In this document: in pieces, positions 50,259 to 59,688 of the stretch
Position numbering within the stretch: the stretch's first letter is position 1
Layout: each line of letters opens with the position of its first letter
Source: Rhynchopus sp. YZ270_cl-10
Taxonomy: Eukaryota > Euglenozoa > Diplonemea > Diplonemida > Diplonemidae
Assembly (NCBI GenBank): GCA_964035575.1
Contig: OZ037892.1
Location: 124,001 to 188,000, forward strand
Direction of reading: 5' to 3'
Length of the DNA stretch: 64,000 nt
The notes under the pieces: model-generated
Databases searched by the model: none
What the model was told of the DNA's origin: nothing
The model's input: only the letters and a program-made list of their open reading frames with translations
Position numbers and translations under genes: made by a program

Positions 50259-51698
50259 TCACGCAAAATCGTTGCCGATCTCCCCCGGGGAGCACACAGC
50301 ATCACTCAGTGCAGACGTGTCGAGGTCGTGGCAGGCAAGCATCAGCGCCATCTCCTCCAACTTCGCACTGTGCTCAGCCACTCCAGACAGGTCCACGTCC
50401 TCAAGCGGGTTCAACGCCAGGTTGTACAGCGCGCCGTCCACGTACTTCCAGTCCCCGACAAGCACTGCACGGTCCGAGTCCATCGACACAAACTTCGGCA
50501 CAGTTTTGCGAGGGGCGCGCCCACGTGACGCCTCCCTCAGCCACGACCGCCCGTCCAGCGAGTACGACGCGTCAACGCCAAGAAGGTCGAGCACAGTCGC
50601 CGCCGTGTCGGGGTTCGCCACAACAGACACAATGTTCCCTCCCGCAGACACAGACGGTGGGTAGCGCACCGCCTGCATGATGCGTGCACCCCCCTCGTCG
50701 ACACTTGACTTCGACTCCTTCCCGTGGTCCTGGCACACCACCACAAAGGTGTTGTCCAGCACCTCCAGGTCCTCAAGTCGCTTCAGCACGGCACCAAGCA
50801 TGTCATCCACCCACATGTGCCCAGCTGCGTTCTCCTGGTCCACCAGTGTCGCCTCCGCTGCCGCAGCCCACACGTCCGCACGCGAACGCATCGTTGTGAC
50901 AGGGTCTGCCACAAGCATGCCCGACGGCGTTGCCCTGGGGGAGTACTCGAACATCGCCTCCTCCGTGTTCGGCGCGTGCGGCCCTGTCGGTGCCATGTAC
51001 AGGAAGAACGGCTTCTCTGCCGCCACCGCCTCGTCCACAGACTCAAGGGCAGACGCCACCACCCACTCGTGGTTGTGCGACCAGGCGATGTCCCCGTCCG
51101 TTGTCCTTCCCTCGCCCTTCATGTTCGACACGTACGCCGCAGCGACGGAGGTGAAGCCCGCACCCTCAATCTCCTCCACAAGCTTGCTGTAGTTCTTCAG
51201 GTGGTCCCGCTCAACGTCACGGCCCGCAAAGAGATGCCACTTCCCTGCGTGGATCGTGGCGTAGCCCGCTGCCTTCAGCTCCGTCTGCAGGTTGCGCGTC
51301 AGGTCTCCGCCGTCAATCTTAGTGTGCGGCACGCTGACCTCGACACGGCCGTCCCAGTCAGGTTCCGCCGACTCCGCTGTCAATGCAATGCCAAACTCGC
51401 TGCGTGCGGGGTCACGTCCTGTGAGCAGGCTGAAGCGCGACGGCGTGCACTTCGGTCCTGCTGTGTACGCACGCGTGAACACCGCACCCTCGTCTCTGAC
51501 GCGGTCCATGTGTGGTGTCGGCAGCGTCCCGCCGTTGCTGTTGCGTGTCTCGCCTGCCGCCACCGATGCCGCAGGTGCTTCGTCCCACAGGAAGTTCATG
51601 TCGTCGGGCATGAAGATCACCACGTTCGGGCGTGTGTCCTGCCCGCAGGCAGACCCAAGCAACACACAAGCCGCTGCAGTGTACAACGAGACACGCAT
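50259..51698 (-). CDS. Secreted sulfatase, tandem copy 2
   Basis: Same length (479 residues) and same motifs as copy 1: signal peptide, PDD metal site, CTPSR, AGKWHLF and DHGKESKSS. By eye it differs from copy 1 at only about four residues (for example ETRNSN for ETRSSN, ESVDEA for ESVGEA, DQENAA for DQESAA, and EVLDN for EVLEN). All catalytic positions are kept, so it should be active with the same substrate. Near-identity including flanks indicates recent duplication or gene conversion with copy 1. Confidence 0.93.
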   Translation of the reverse strand: MRVSLYTAAACVLLGSACGQDTRPNVVIFMPDDMNFLWDEAPAASVAAGETRNSNGGTLPTPHMDRVRDEGAVFTRAYTAGPKCTPSRFSLLTGRDPARSEFGIALTAESAEPDWDGRVEVSVPHTKIDGGDLTRNLQTELKAAGYATIHAGKWHLFAGRDVERDHLKNYSKLVEEIEGAGFTSVAAAYVSNMKGEGRTTDGDIAWSHNHEWVVASALESVDEAVAAEKPFFLYMAPTGPHAPNTEEAMFEYSPRATPSGMLVADPVTTMRSRADVWAAAAEATLVDQENAAGHMWVDDMLGAVLKRLEDLEVLDNTFVVVCQDHGKESKSSVDEGGARIMQAVRYPPSVSAGGNIVSVVANPDTAATVLDLLGVDASYSLDGRSWLREASRGRAPRKTVPKFVSMDSDRAVLVGDWKYVDGALYNLALNPLEDVDLSGVAEHSAKLEEMALMLACHDLDTSALSDAVCSPGEIGNDFA

Positions 51699-53131
51699 TG
51701 TAGGGTTGACGGCGGGAAAGGGTGGGGTGGTGTCCGAGGTGGTGGTGGTGTTGAGTGAGGAACACAAGGCCTGCAGGTGTTGTGAGGTGTGGATGAGGGT
51801 GGGGTGGGACAGGTACTATGCTAAGCTAAACTAGGGGTGAGAGAGAGAGAGAGAGAGATGATTGTATTGAAGCTATTTGTTGTTGATAGGGGGAAGAGAA
51901 GAGAGAGAAAAGGGAGAACTGTGCACTGTGCACTGTGCGGACCCTGACACTTACTTTTGTAGATACCAGTAAACCTTGTGTGACTTAGGTGGGGGTTTCT
52001 TTGCTACACTTTTCGTTTGTGCAACGTTGTGCTGAGCGGGAGAGAACCGGATAGGTGGCTCAGCACAACCTGCTGCAACCCCACATGGAGGTTGCTCATA
52101 ATCAGCAAGGTGGTTTCAAGGGCGGCACAGAGCACAATGCACTAAAAGTAAAGCAGACGTGATGAATGTGTTTGTTTTATGCACACAGACATCTGGAACA
52201 AAAAAATGGGGCAAAAGAGTCGATATGCTGAACGCAACAAACCTACTGGAATGAGTGCCGCCACTCAACCCTTTTGCGTTCTCGCTGCAGCCAAGCATCG
52301 AGAAAAGCCTTCGGAAGAAGAAAGTGAACAAAAGTTTCTTCGTCGGAACGATGTGGAGAGGTGTCTGAAGGGTTGTGACTCACTTTCAAACTTTCTGGGA
52401 AATTTTTGGTCTTCTCTCTGAGCCCAGTGGCAGAGAAAAGACGCCTAAAAAGGGTTCTTTGGTGGGAAGTGTGTGTATGCACTACACTTCAAGAAGGACA
52501 AGCAGGAGACTCTAGAGGTGGTGTTTAATATCAGCGTGTTTGGGGAATGGAATTCCCCAACACTGTGTGGTTGTGCATTGCAAACATGCACCTGGCAGAC
52601 GCAAAACGCCGGTGAGAAGAAGCAACACTGCACAACTCTCAAGGCTTTCTTTGTCAATAGGGCAGAGCAAAATAAACTAAAAGAAAAGTTCGGAGGAAGG
52701 TTCCTTTGTTCTCCCAAGCATGCCTGGCTCGTTTGTTGCACAGCAACACGAAGGCAACACAAAAGGAAGAACATTATGCAAAACATGCAGAGTGATAGCA
52801 ATTGGCAAAAACAACGCGAAGGTGACGGTAAAGAAGGGGAAAGAGTGGTGACACAATTGCTGTGGTGTGGTTTGTTGTGCTTGTTGTTCTGTAATGTCTC
52901 GTCAATCAACAAAAGCTGGGCACAGCAGTCACAACAAACAACAAGATAACAATACCAGCAACAACGAAACAGCCACCTTTTCTTTTCTTCGGGTGTTGTG
53001 TGGTTCTCGCTTCATCTCATCTCTCCACACAAACGTTCTGCAAACAAATACATAAACATAAAACAAAAACAAACAGCACACAATATCAAAATGCGTGCCG
53101 TGACCACAAAATACAAAAAAACACACTAATT
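51699..53131. other. Sulfatase unit 2/3 spacer
   Basis: The homologous spacer is more diverged here, with a short ACTGTGC triplication near 51918-51938 and the extra ~38 bp near 52719. No gene is seen. Confidence 0.65.
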
Positions 53132-54571
53132 TCACGCAAAGTCGTTGCCGATCTCCCCCGGGGAGCACACAGCATCACTCAGTGCAGACGTGTCGAGGTC
53201 GTGGCAGGCAAGCATCAGCGCCATCTCCTCCAACTTCGCACTGTGCTCAGCCACTCCAGACAGGTCCACGTCCTCAAGCGGGTTCAACGCCAGGTTGTAC
53301 AGCGCGCCGTCCACGTACTTCCAGTCCCCGACAAGCACTGCACGGTCCGAGTCCATCGACACAAACTTCGGCACAGTTTTGCGAGGGGCGCGCCCACGTG
53401 ACGCCTCCCTCAGCCACGACCGCCCGTCCAGCGAGTACGACGCGTCAACGCCAAGAAGGTCGAGCACAGTGGCCGCCGTGTCGGGGTTCGCCACAACAGA
53501 CACAACGTTCCCTCCCGCAGACACAAACGGCGGGTAACGCACCGCCTGCATGATGCGTGCACCCCCCTCGTCGACACTTGACTTCGCCTCCATCCCGTGG
53601 TCCTGGCATACCACCACAAAGGTGTTTTCCAGCACCTCCAGGTCCTCAAGTCGCTTCAGCACGGCACCGAGCATGTCATCCACCCACATGTGCCCAGCTG
53701 CGCTCTCCTGGTTCCCCAGTGTCGCCTCCGCTGCCGCAGCCCACACGTCCGCACGCGAACGCATCGTTGTGACAGGGTCTGCCACAAGCATGCCCGACGG
53801 CGTTGCCCTGGGGGAGTACTCGAACATCGCCACCTCTGTGCCCGGCCCGTGCGGCCCTGTCGGTGCCATGTACAGGAAGAACGGTTTCTCTGCCGCCACC
53901 GCCTCGTCCACAGACTCAAGGGCAGACGCCACCACCCACTCGTGGTTGTGCGACCAGGCGATGTCCCCGTCCGTCGTGCTCCCATCGCCCTTCATGTTCG
54001 ACACGTACGCCGCAGCGACGGAGGTGAAGCCCGCACCCTCAATCTCCTCCACAAGCTTGCTGTAGTTCTTCAGGTGGTCCCGCTCAACGTCACCACCCGC
54101 AAAGAGATGCCACTTCCCTGCGTGGATCGTGGCGTAGCCCGCTGCCTTCAGCTCCGTCTGCAGGTTGCGCGTCAGGTCTCCGCCGTCAATCTTAGTGTGC
54201 GGCACGCTGACCTCGACACGGCCGTCCCAGTCAGGTTCCGCCGACTCCGCTGTCAATGCAATGCCAAACTCGCTGCGTGCGGGGTCACGTCCTGTGAGCA
54301 GGCTGAAGCGCGACGGCGTGCACTTCGGCGCTGCTGTGTACGCACGCGTGAACACCGCACCCTCGTCTCTGACGCGGTCCATGTGTGGTGTCGGCAGCGT
54401 CCCGCCGTTGCTGTTGCGTGTCTCGCCTGCCGCCACCGATGCCGCAGGTGCTTCGTCCCACAGGAAGTTCATGTCGTCGGGCATGAAGATCACCACGTTC
54501 GGGCGTGTGTCCTGCCCGCAGGCAGACCCAAGCAGCACACAGGCCGCTGCAGTGTACAACGAGACACGCAT
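53132..54571 (-). CDS. Secreted sulfatase, tandem copy 3 (diverged)
   Basis: A 479-residue sulfatase with the same signal peptide and CTPSR active site, but the most diverged of the three. Substitutions gather near the active-site face: AAPKCTPSR for AGPKCTPSR, LFAGGDVERD for LFAGRDVERD, GDGSTTDG for GEGRTTDG, GPHGPGTEVAMF for GPHAPNTEEAMF, and DHGMEAKSS for DHGKESKSS. The metal-binding Asp-His and the downstream Lys are retained, so it probably still works but may prefer another substrate. It is the promoter-proximal copy if the array is transcribed right to left. Confidence 0.92.
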   Translation of the reverse strand: MRVSLYTAAACVLLGSACGQDTRPNVVIFMPDDMNFLWDEAPAASVAAGETRNSNGGTLPTPHMDRVRDEGAVFTRAYTAAPKCTPSRFSLLTGRDPARSEFGIALTAESAEPDWDGRVEVSVPHTKIDGGDLTRNLQTELKAAGYATIHAGKWHLFAGGDVERDHLKNYSKLVEEIEGAGFTSVAAAYVSNMKGDGSTTDGDIAWSHNHEWVVASALESVDEAVAAEKPFFLYMAPTGPHGPGTEVAMFEYSPRATPSGMLVADPVTTMRSRADVWAAAAEATLGNQESAAGHMWVDDMLGAVLKRLEDLEVLENTFVVVCQDHGMEAKSSVDEGGARIMQAVRYPPFVSAGGNVVSVVANPDTAATVLDLLGVDASYSLDGRSWLREASRGRAPRKTVPKFVSMDSDRAVLVGDWKYVDGALYNLALNPLEDVDLSGVAEHSAKLEEMALMLACHDLDTSALSDAVCSPGEIGNDFA

Positions 54572-55446
54572 TGCAGGGTTGACGGGAAAGGGTGGGGTGG
54601 TGTCCGAGGTGGTGGTGGTGGTGTTGAGTGAGGAACACAAGGCCTGCAGGTGTTGTGAGGTGTGGGGGTGGGATAGGTGCAATGCTAAGCTAAACTATGG
54701 GTGAGAGAGGTGATGCAAGGTTGTTAAAGTCTAACGCATATGTTTTGTAAATTTAGTTTTTTTTTCCTTCTCAAGCAAGGCTTCCAAAAGGGGCGAGGCT
54801 CTGGTACCGCAAACGTACGTGCGGGATGCAAACCTGAAAAAAGGGACAAACAAAATTCAGAGACGAAGCAACACATCTTCATGAAGTTGAATGGGACTGA
54901 CGTCGTTACGGACGCTGGCACCGTTTCTTCTCCACGTGGTATCGAACCGCGAGAACACTTCGCTTAAATAATTTTCAAAAAGAAACACACGTGTATGAGA
55001 ACTAGCCCACAGCGTAAGTGTGCGGGGAAACGGCAGGGGGGACAGGGCTGGTGATACTGTGCGTCCAGAAGGAAGCATATACACCTAGAGGGCTGTGTTG
55101 TTTATGTTATGTTTTGTAAAAATTGTTGGAATAGTGCAGCCGTACAAAGCTCCACTGTCTGTTTTTGTATTGTTTTCTTATTTTCGTGATAAAGTGTTGG
55201 TATGCAGTGCAGTTGCCACAGAGCTGTGCAATATCCACCCCTTTTTTTGCTCTGGGTTCTATGTTTTACTCTGTTTTGTTCTGACCACGTCTGCATACGC
55301 CACATTCCTTCCATGCCGACGCACGCACACATCCTGTACAAGCACTCCATACATCGATCCAACCCTTATCAAATACGGATGCAGTAGCAGGGCTTTACAA
55401 CACACCTAAAGTAGAAGTGTTCCCCCTGGGAAGCACTCCTGTCAGA
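54572..55446. other. Spacer between SGNH hydrolase and sulfatase array
   Basis: The sulfatase unit ends near 54710. The rest holds two family-A repeats (55122 and 55187) and a fragment like the tail of the family-B repeat near 54921-54965 (GTATCGAACCGCGAGAAC). No gene is seen. Confidence 0.6.
55187..55239 (+). repeat. Dispersed family-A repeat copy
   Basis: GATAAAGTGTTGGTATGCAG, then TTGCCACAGAGCTGTGCAAT and ATCCACC. A shorter copy sits just before it at 55122-55160. Confidence 0.55.
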
Positions 55447-57819
55447 TCATTTCAACAACCCGGACCTATGAAACGCTTCAGGCGTCTTCGCAAGACGCTT
55501 CCCTTGGAATTTATACGACAGATGCGACGCCACTTCGTGGGTCCCCTTTTTCAGTTTAATCTGCGTCTGTGTGCACCCCATGCCATAGTCTACTGTCACA
55601 TGCCCTATCTCTTTTCCTGACACATCGCGAGACTGGAATTGGTACAGACCATATACATTTTGCCGCTTAAAGACATGAGCCCATGCAGGAGAGAAATACG
55701 ATTTCATCTGCAGTCCATGAAGATCCATTGTTGCGTCTGCTAGGTGCAGGGTCATACGCACAGTGGGGTTGGTTTCGCAACCAGGTTTCGGCCATTTGGG
55801 GCGGAGCAGGTTGCCGCTGAAGTAGACGATTCCGCATGACACTGATGCGCTGTACACCTTCTCCTGCGACAGCACTGCCGCAGCGAGCGTCTCTGCAACA
55901 AGCAGTCTGCCCGCGCTGTCTGGCTCGCACCTTGCGGAGAGCGACGCGACCTCGCTGTTTAGCGCATTCCTCAACACATCCCCTGTGTCCGCCACTACAC
56001 AACGAAAGGTGACTGCCGCTTCAGCAATCCCTAGGTTCACCTGAGAGGTCCACTCCTGGTATGGAAGAAGACCTGGCTTGCATGAGGCGAGCGTAGTGAG
56101 GATGAGGACCGCCTCTGGCGCAATACGGCGCACCACGTTCACCATATGTCTATAGAGCGCGACAGTTGTGGACGCAGACACGCCCCTCATGCCTTCACGT
56201 TCACCTATGGAGAGGACAAATAGGTTTGCCCCCTTCGCAGCTTCTTGCATAACAATGTTCACTACAGACTGCCCCGCCCAGGTTGTGGTTCCATTGACAT
56301 AGTGCACCGTGGTCGTCAGATCCGCGTTAAAATCTGTGTTGTTCTCATGGCGAGCCCTCGCGGAAGCTACCTCAGGGAGCAGCCCCGCGACGTCATGCCA
56401 TGAGGTCCCCCCAAAGGTAGGGTCAGCGATGACGACCACCTTGGCCTTCTCTTTGCGGTTCCAGAGAATGGGTGGACGCACCGTGGCTCGGTCGATAGGA
56501 GGTACAGTGAACGTTGTGTTTGCATCACCCACGGCTACGTGGGGATGGCTTGTAGGGTAGACCGCGCTGTAGTAGGGTAGATGGAGGGGGGTGTCGGTGC
56601 TGAAGGAGACGGAGGTGGTGCCAGGGGAGAGGGTGATCTCTGCATGGAGACCAGGCTTTGCGGTGAGCAGCATCGTGGTTGTGGTGTTTGAACTGACGGT
56701 AGCAGTGACAGTGGTGGTCTGGAGAGGGCGTACCGCCCACGCAACTACTATGGTTACCTCCACAGGGAGTTGCATGAAGGTTAACGTCCTGCCATCGGTG
56801 GAGACACGAAACTCTACCGGGGCATTCATATCACATCGCATCTCCTTCCACACCGGGCGCACGATGTAACCAAACAAAACAAACTCACGGCAACTCCCCA
56901 ATACCACCCTCTGTGGTGTCTGCAGTACCGCCTTCACCAAAGCATTTGCCATTACCTTTTTCCCACGTCCATTTGGATGGCAATTTGTGTCGCGGTAGTA
57001 CATGCTAGAGGTTCCTCCGCGACGTTGTGCTTTATTGATGAAAGCGTCGAGAAGCGTTTCTCCTGTAGGGGCGACGATGGCGCGGAAGGTGGTGGCAAGT
57101 TCACGTAGCGCGATGTTGAAGGCGTGGGTCCATTCGTCGTACATGGAGTTGAAGATTTCGCATGGTGTGATCGTCAAGAGGAGGATGGTGCAGTCACGGC
57201 AACGGTCCCGAATGAGGTTCACGACACTCCAGTACAATGCGGTGGCATGAACAGGGGAGAGCTGTTTGAGTGCGTCGTTGATGCCAATTTGGATTACAAA
57301 AGCTGTCGCGTTTTCGATGAGGACCTCATTCAGGATTGTCTCCTGCAGATCGTAGAAGAGCCAATCACTCAACCCAAACCCTGGTTTGATGTGTGTCTTC
57401 GTGGTTCCGTTGTAGCCCTCCTTAAGAAGCGCTTCTAAGGCAAATTTTAGGTACGTCGACTTTGGGTATTTATCGTCCCTCGACGCTTCGGAGGCAATGC
57501 TGTCCCCGAGAAGCACTAAACGACCGAAATGCTTTTGGAGTGGAATGGCTTCGTGGTAGTAAGGGGACGATGTTGTGTTGTGTTGTGCGAGGGCAGGAGG
57601 AGTGGCGGCGACAGCCGTGGGTACGGTGTTGATAACTGCAGTGTCATGTGTAGACGGGGTCGCTGTCGGCACCTCGACCTCCACATCGGCTGGGGATTCC
57701 GTCGTTTGTGGGGAAAGAGGTAAAGGGATCTGTGGTACGTTGTTGCCACGAGACACAAAGAGAGAAAACATCAATGCAGTCGTCGTCGCGAAGGCGAGGA
57801 AGTGGGTGCCGGGAAGCAT
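55447..57819 (-). CDS. Duplicated SGNH-hydrolase protein with one degenerate domain
   Basis: A single-exon 790-residue protein with an N-terminal hydrophobic signal or anchor (FLAFATTTALMFSLFV) and a Thr/Pro-rich stalk, so it is secreted or membrane-tethered. Domain 1 (about residues 95-330) has SGNH blocks: the serine in RLVLLGDSIASEAS, IQIGINDAL (GxND) and DTNCHPNGRG for the Asp/His end, where the spacing is D-x3-H rather than the common D-x2-H. A beta-rich segment follows. Domain 2 (about 475-690) repeats the layout but reads VVVIADPTFGGTSW at block I, LSIGEREG at block III and CEPDSAGR at block V, so the serine, Asn and His are gone. A second beta-rich segment ends the protein. Such enzymes act on acyl or acetyl esters of glycans. 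Domain 2 may have become a binding module. Confidence 0.85.
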   Translation of the reverse strand: MLPGTHFLAFATTTALMFSLFVSRGNNVPQIPLPLSPQTTESPADVEVEVPTATPSTHDTAVINTVPTAVAATPPALAQHNTTSSPYYHEAIPLQKHFGRLVLLGDSIASEASRDDKYPKSTYLKFALEALLKEGYNGTTKTHIKPGFGLSDWLFYDLQETILNEVLIENATAFVIQIGINDALKQLSPVHATALYWSVVNLIRDRCRDCTILLLTITPCEIFNSMYDEWTHAFNIALRELATTFRAIVAPTGETLLDAFINKAQRRGGTSSMYYRDTNCHPNGRGKKVMANALVKAVLQTPQRVVLGSCREFVLFGYIVRPVWKEMRCDMNAPVEFRVSTDGRTLTFMQLPVEVTIVVAWAVRPLQTTTVTATVSSNTTTTMLLTAKPGLHAEITLSPGTTSVSFSTDTPLHLPYYSAVYPTSHPHVAVGDANTTFTVPPIDRATVRPPILWNRKEKAKVVVIADPTFGGTSWHDVAGLLPEVASARARHENNTDFNADLTTTVHYVNGTTTWAGQSVVNIVMQEAAKGANLFVLSIGEREGMRGVSASTTVALYRHMVNVVRRIAPEAVLILTTLASCKPGLLPYQEWTSQVNLGIAEAAVTFRCVVADTGDVLRNALNSEVASLSARCEPDSAGRLLVAETLAAAVLSQEKVYSASVSCGIVYFSGNLLRPKWPKPGCETNPTVRMTLHLADATMDLHGLQMKSYFSPAWAHVFKRQNVYGLYQFQSRDVSGKEIGHVTVDYGMGCTQTQIKLKKGTHEVASHLSYKFQGKRLAKTPEAFHRSGLLK

Positions 57820-57990
57820 GTTGCCGGTGTGATTTATAAAAGTGTAAATGTAGCAATAAAAAGCCGTGGTAAAAAAAATAGATTTCTGTAGGAATTTGGG
57901 GTAATATTAGAGGGATTGGGGCGGAAAGGTAACTCAATGTGAAGTTTTTTTTTTCTGGAGATGCATTCAAAAAATAAAAAGGTTTTGGTA

Positions 57991-58024
57991 AGATGAACCT
58001 AAGCCTCTCGTGCTTAGTCATCTT
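57991..58024 (+). repeat. CCTCTCGTG hairpin, type example
   Basis: A nearly perfect 12-bp stem (AAGATGA plus CTAAG) closes a loop containing CCTCTCGTG. Variants with other stems but the same loop word occur throughout the noncoding DNA of the window. Confidence 0.65.
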
Positions 58025-58224
58025 TTGATAAAATGAGACTCACAAAGAAAAGTTGATAGAGATGAAATAAAACACCTCATGATTTAGGAATGGAAATGGT
58101 TTTGATTCAAAAAAAAAAAGGGGGAGAGAAAAAAGACAATAAATAGCACACATAAAACCTTGCTCACACAACGGTGTGGCTAACCATCTTCCCCCACCCA
58201 CTACCACCTCGCTACGTAAGCAAC

Positions 58225-58334
58225 GCCAGTGGATATCCACACGGTGGAGTCTGACCAGCTTGGCCTGAGGCCAAACTGGACCCACCCCCGAGTCCGTCCT
58301 TTAGTCCGGCCATTTTGGTCAGACTCCATCCAGT
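58225..58334. mobile_element. Inverted-repeat element, MITE-like
   Basis: The arms around GGTGGAGTCTGACCAGCTTG and its inverse-like partner CCATTTTGGTCAGACTCCAT face each other over about 100 bp, with GGAC.C.CCC in the centre. The ends are imperfect and no target duplication is obvious. Confidence 0.4.
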
Positions 58335-58384
58335 GCACTTTGGGGAATAAAAAAAAATACAATACGAAACACAACCCCCTCCCA

Positions 58385-59515
58385 TCACTCACTATCGCTC
58401 TCTGCTGTCACGTCCTCCTCTGATGGGTGCAAAGACCGCACGGAGACAACATTGTCCATCCCCTCCTCGAAGATCACTGCACCCGAGCACAGCGTGATCG
58501 AGAACCCGCAGTAGCAGTTCCGCACCACCCGCACACACTCAGCTGTCTCAACGTTGTACTGGCACAGAGCGTTCTGCCGCGCTCGGTGTCCTAGTACGTA
58601 CGTACCACAGGGGGTGAACGCCACTGCATCGCACGCACTATCCGAATACGTTGTAATACGTTCCCCACCATGCATGCCGTACAACGCCATCTCTGCACCC
58701 CCTGCCGCTATCCAATCCCCACAGAACGACACCGCCAAGCATTCCGAAGAGAACGGCAGATCTCTAACCCTCTCTCCACTGACACACCCCCACAACGTGG
58801 TCACCTCGTTTCCTATGATAACAAACCCGCCGCAGGGCGTGAACACCACGCCATCAAGAAAACATGCATCCACCGTCAGTTGATGCAATACAGTTAAATC
58901 CTCTGCACTCAGGAGATGCACCCCAGAATCGGCCCCGACAACGACATAGTCAAACGTGGCGTCGAGCGCTTCCACTCCATGCATCTCAATGCCTGCCTGT
59001 TCAACCCCATTGCATAGCGTGATGCGCATCACATATGAGTCTGTGAACCCAGCAAAGACATCTTCCCCACAACGTGATCCGCATAACGACGACAATCCTA
59101 CATCTCCCAGGTCACGTACTGTGTGTATAATTGTGTCGCCGGTTTCGGTCGAAAAGACCATCATTTTGCAGGCAGAGAAGCCGACAATGCAGTACCGCCC
59201 ACAGCAGCTCAGTGCCAATGAGAGGACAACGTCGGAACCACAGTCGTGTCGAGCAGGGCATGCTATGCGAGGGGGCGGTGTGGTGTGCAGGGTAACAGTC
59301 GCGTCTGTGGTGTACGCTGTGTCACAGAGGAGCACTGTGTCCGGCAACCCCTCCTCTGTAGCGCCCTCGCCTATGCTGACCGTAACAGACGCTGCGCGGA
59401 CAGAAAGCGCAGCGCACGCAGCCACACGCACATCCCCCACAGTGGCATCACACGGCACACCCACAACCGCACCCCGACCTGACACCGCAAGCAAGCAGGA
59501 CACTTGCATTGCCAT
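58385..59515 (-). CDS. Beta-propeller protein with ubiquitin-like N-terminus
   Basis: A single-exon 376-residue protein. Residues 3-75 (MQVSCLLAVSGRGAVVGVP, TVGDVRVAACAALSV) have the same beta-grasp-like pattern as the N-terminus of the ankyrin gene at 11834. The rest is a degenerate WD40-type propeller with repeated blades such as VLSLALSCCGRYCIVGFS, GVVFTPCGGFVIIGNEVTTL and AVAFTPCGTYVLGHR. It is unusually Cys-rich. The tail is acidic (SEEDVTAESDSE). A CCCTCTACAG acceptor lies 8 bases before the ATG, supporting trans-splicing and the chosen start. It is the most upstream sure gene of the array. Function unknown; the shape suggests a protein-interaction platform. Confidence 0.85.
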   Translation of the reverse strand: MAMQVSCLLAVSGRGAVVGVPCDATVGDVRVAACAALSVRAASVTVSIGEGATEEGLPDTVLLCDTAYTTDATVTLHTTPPPRIACPARHDCGSDVVLSLALSCCGRYCIVGFSACKMMVFSTETGDTIIHTVRDLGDVGLSSLCGSRCGEDVFAGFTDSYVMRITLCNGVEQAGIEMHGVEALDATFDYVVVGADSGVHLLSAEDLTVLHQLTVDACFLDGVVFTPCGGFVIIGNEVTTLWGCVSGERVRDLPFSSECLAVSFCGDWIAAGGAEMALYGMHGGERITTYSDSACDAVAFTPCGTYVLGHRARQNALCQYNVETAECVRVVRNCYCGFSITLCSGAVIFEEGMDNVVSVRSLHPSEEDVTAESDSE

Positions 59516-59526
59516 TTATATTCCTG
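59516..59526 (-). promoter_or_regulatory. Candidate spliced-leader acceptor, beta-propeller gene
   Basis: On the minus strand CCCCCCTCTACAG is followed by GAATATAA and the ATG. Confidence 0.45.
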
Positions 59527-59688
59527 TAGAGGGGGGTGATTTGGGCTACAAATCCCCACCTTTTATATAAAAGCACATAAGTGAGGTGAGTAGAGGTGGT
59601 GGAGAGATGAAATGCAGACACTCAAGGTTGTCGAACATCGAGGTGACTTCAAAGCAAAGAAAGGTGGAGGGTGATAATTCTTTTTCTT

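Larger units (their letters stand above)
46339..54710. repeat. Three tandem segmental repeat units of about 2.8 kb
   Basis: Approximate units: 46339-49125, 49126-51884 and 51885-54710, each carrying one complete sulfatase gene. Start-to-start offsets of the genes are 2751 and 2873 bp. Units 1 and 2 are nearly identical; unit 3 is more diverged. Unit 2 lacks a ~45-bp stretch near 50070 that units 1 and 3 keep. Unit 3 has an extra ~38 bp near 52719-52757. A (GA)n run separates the units at 49078-49098 and 51838-51858. Confidence 0.9.
57820..58384. other. Spacer with CCTCTCGTG hairpin
   Basis: No gene. A clear hairpin lies at 57991-58024: AAGATGA, CTAAG, loop CCTCTCGTG, CTTAG, TCATCTT. This is the best example of the dispersed hairpin family. 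An inverted pair (GGTCAGACTCCA-like arms) occurs near 58245-58330. Confidence 0.6.
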
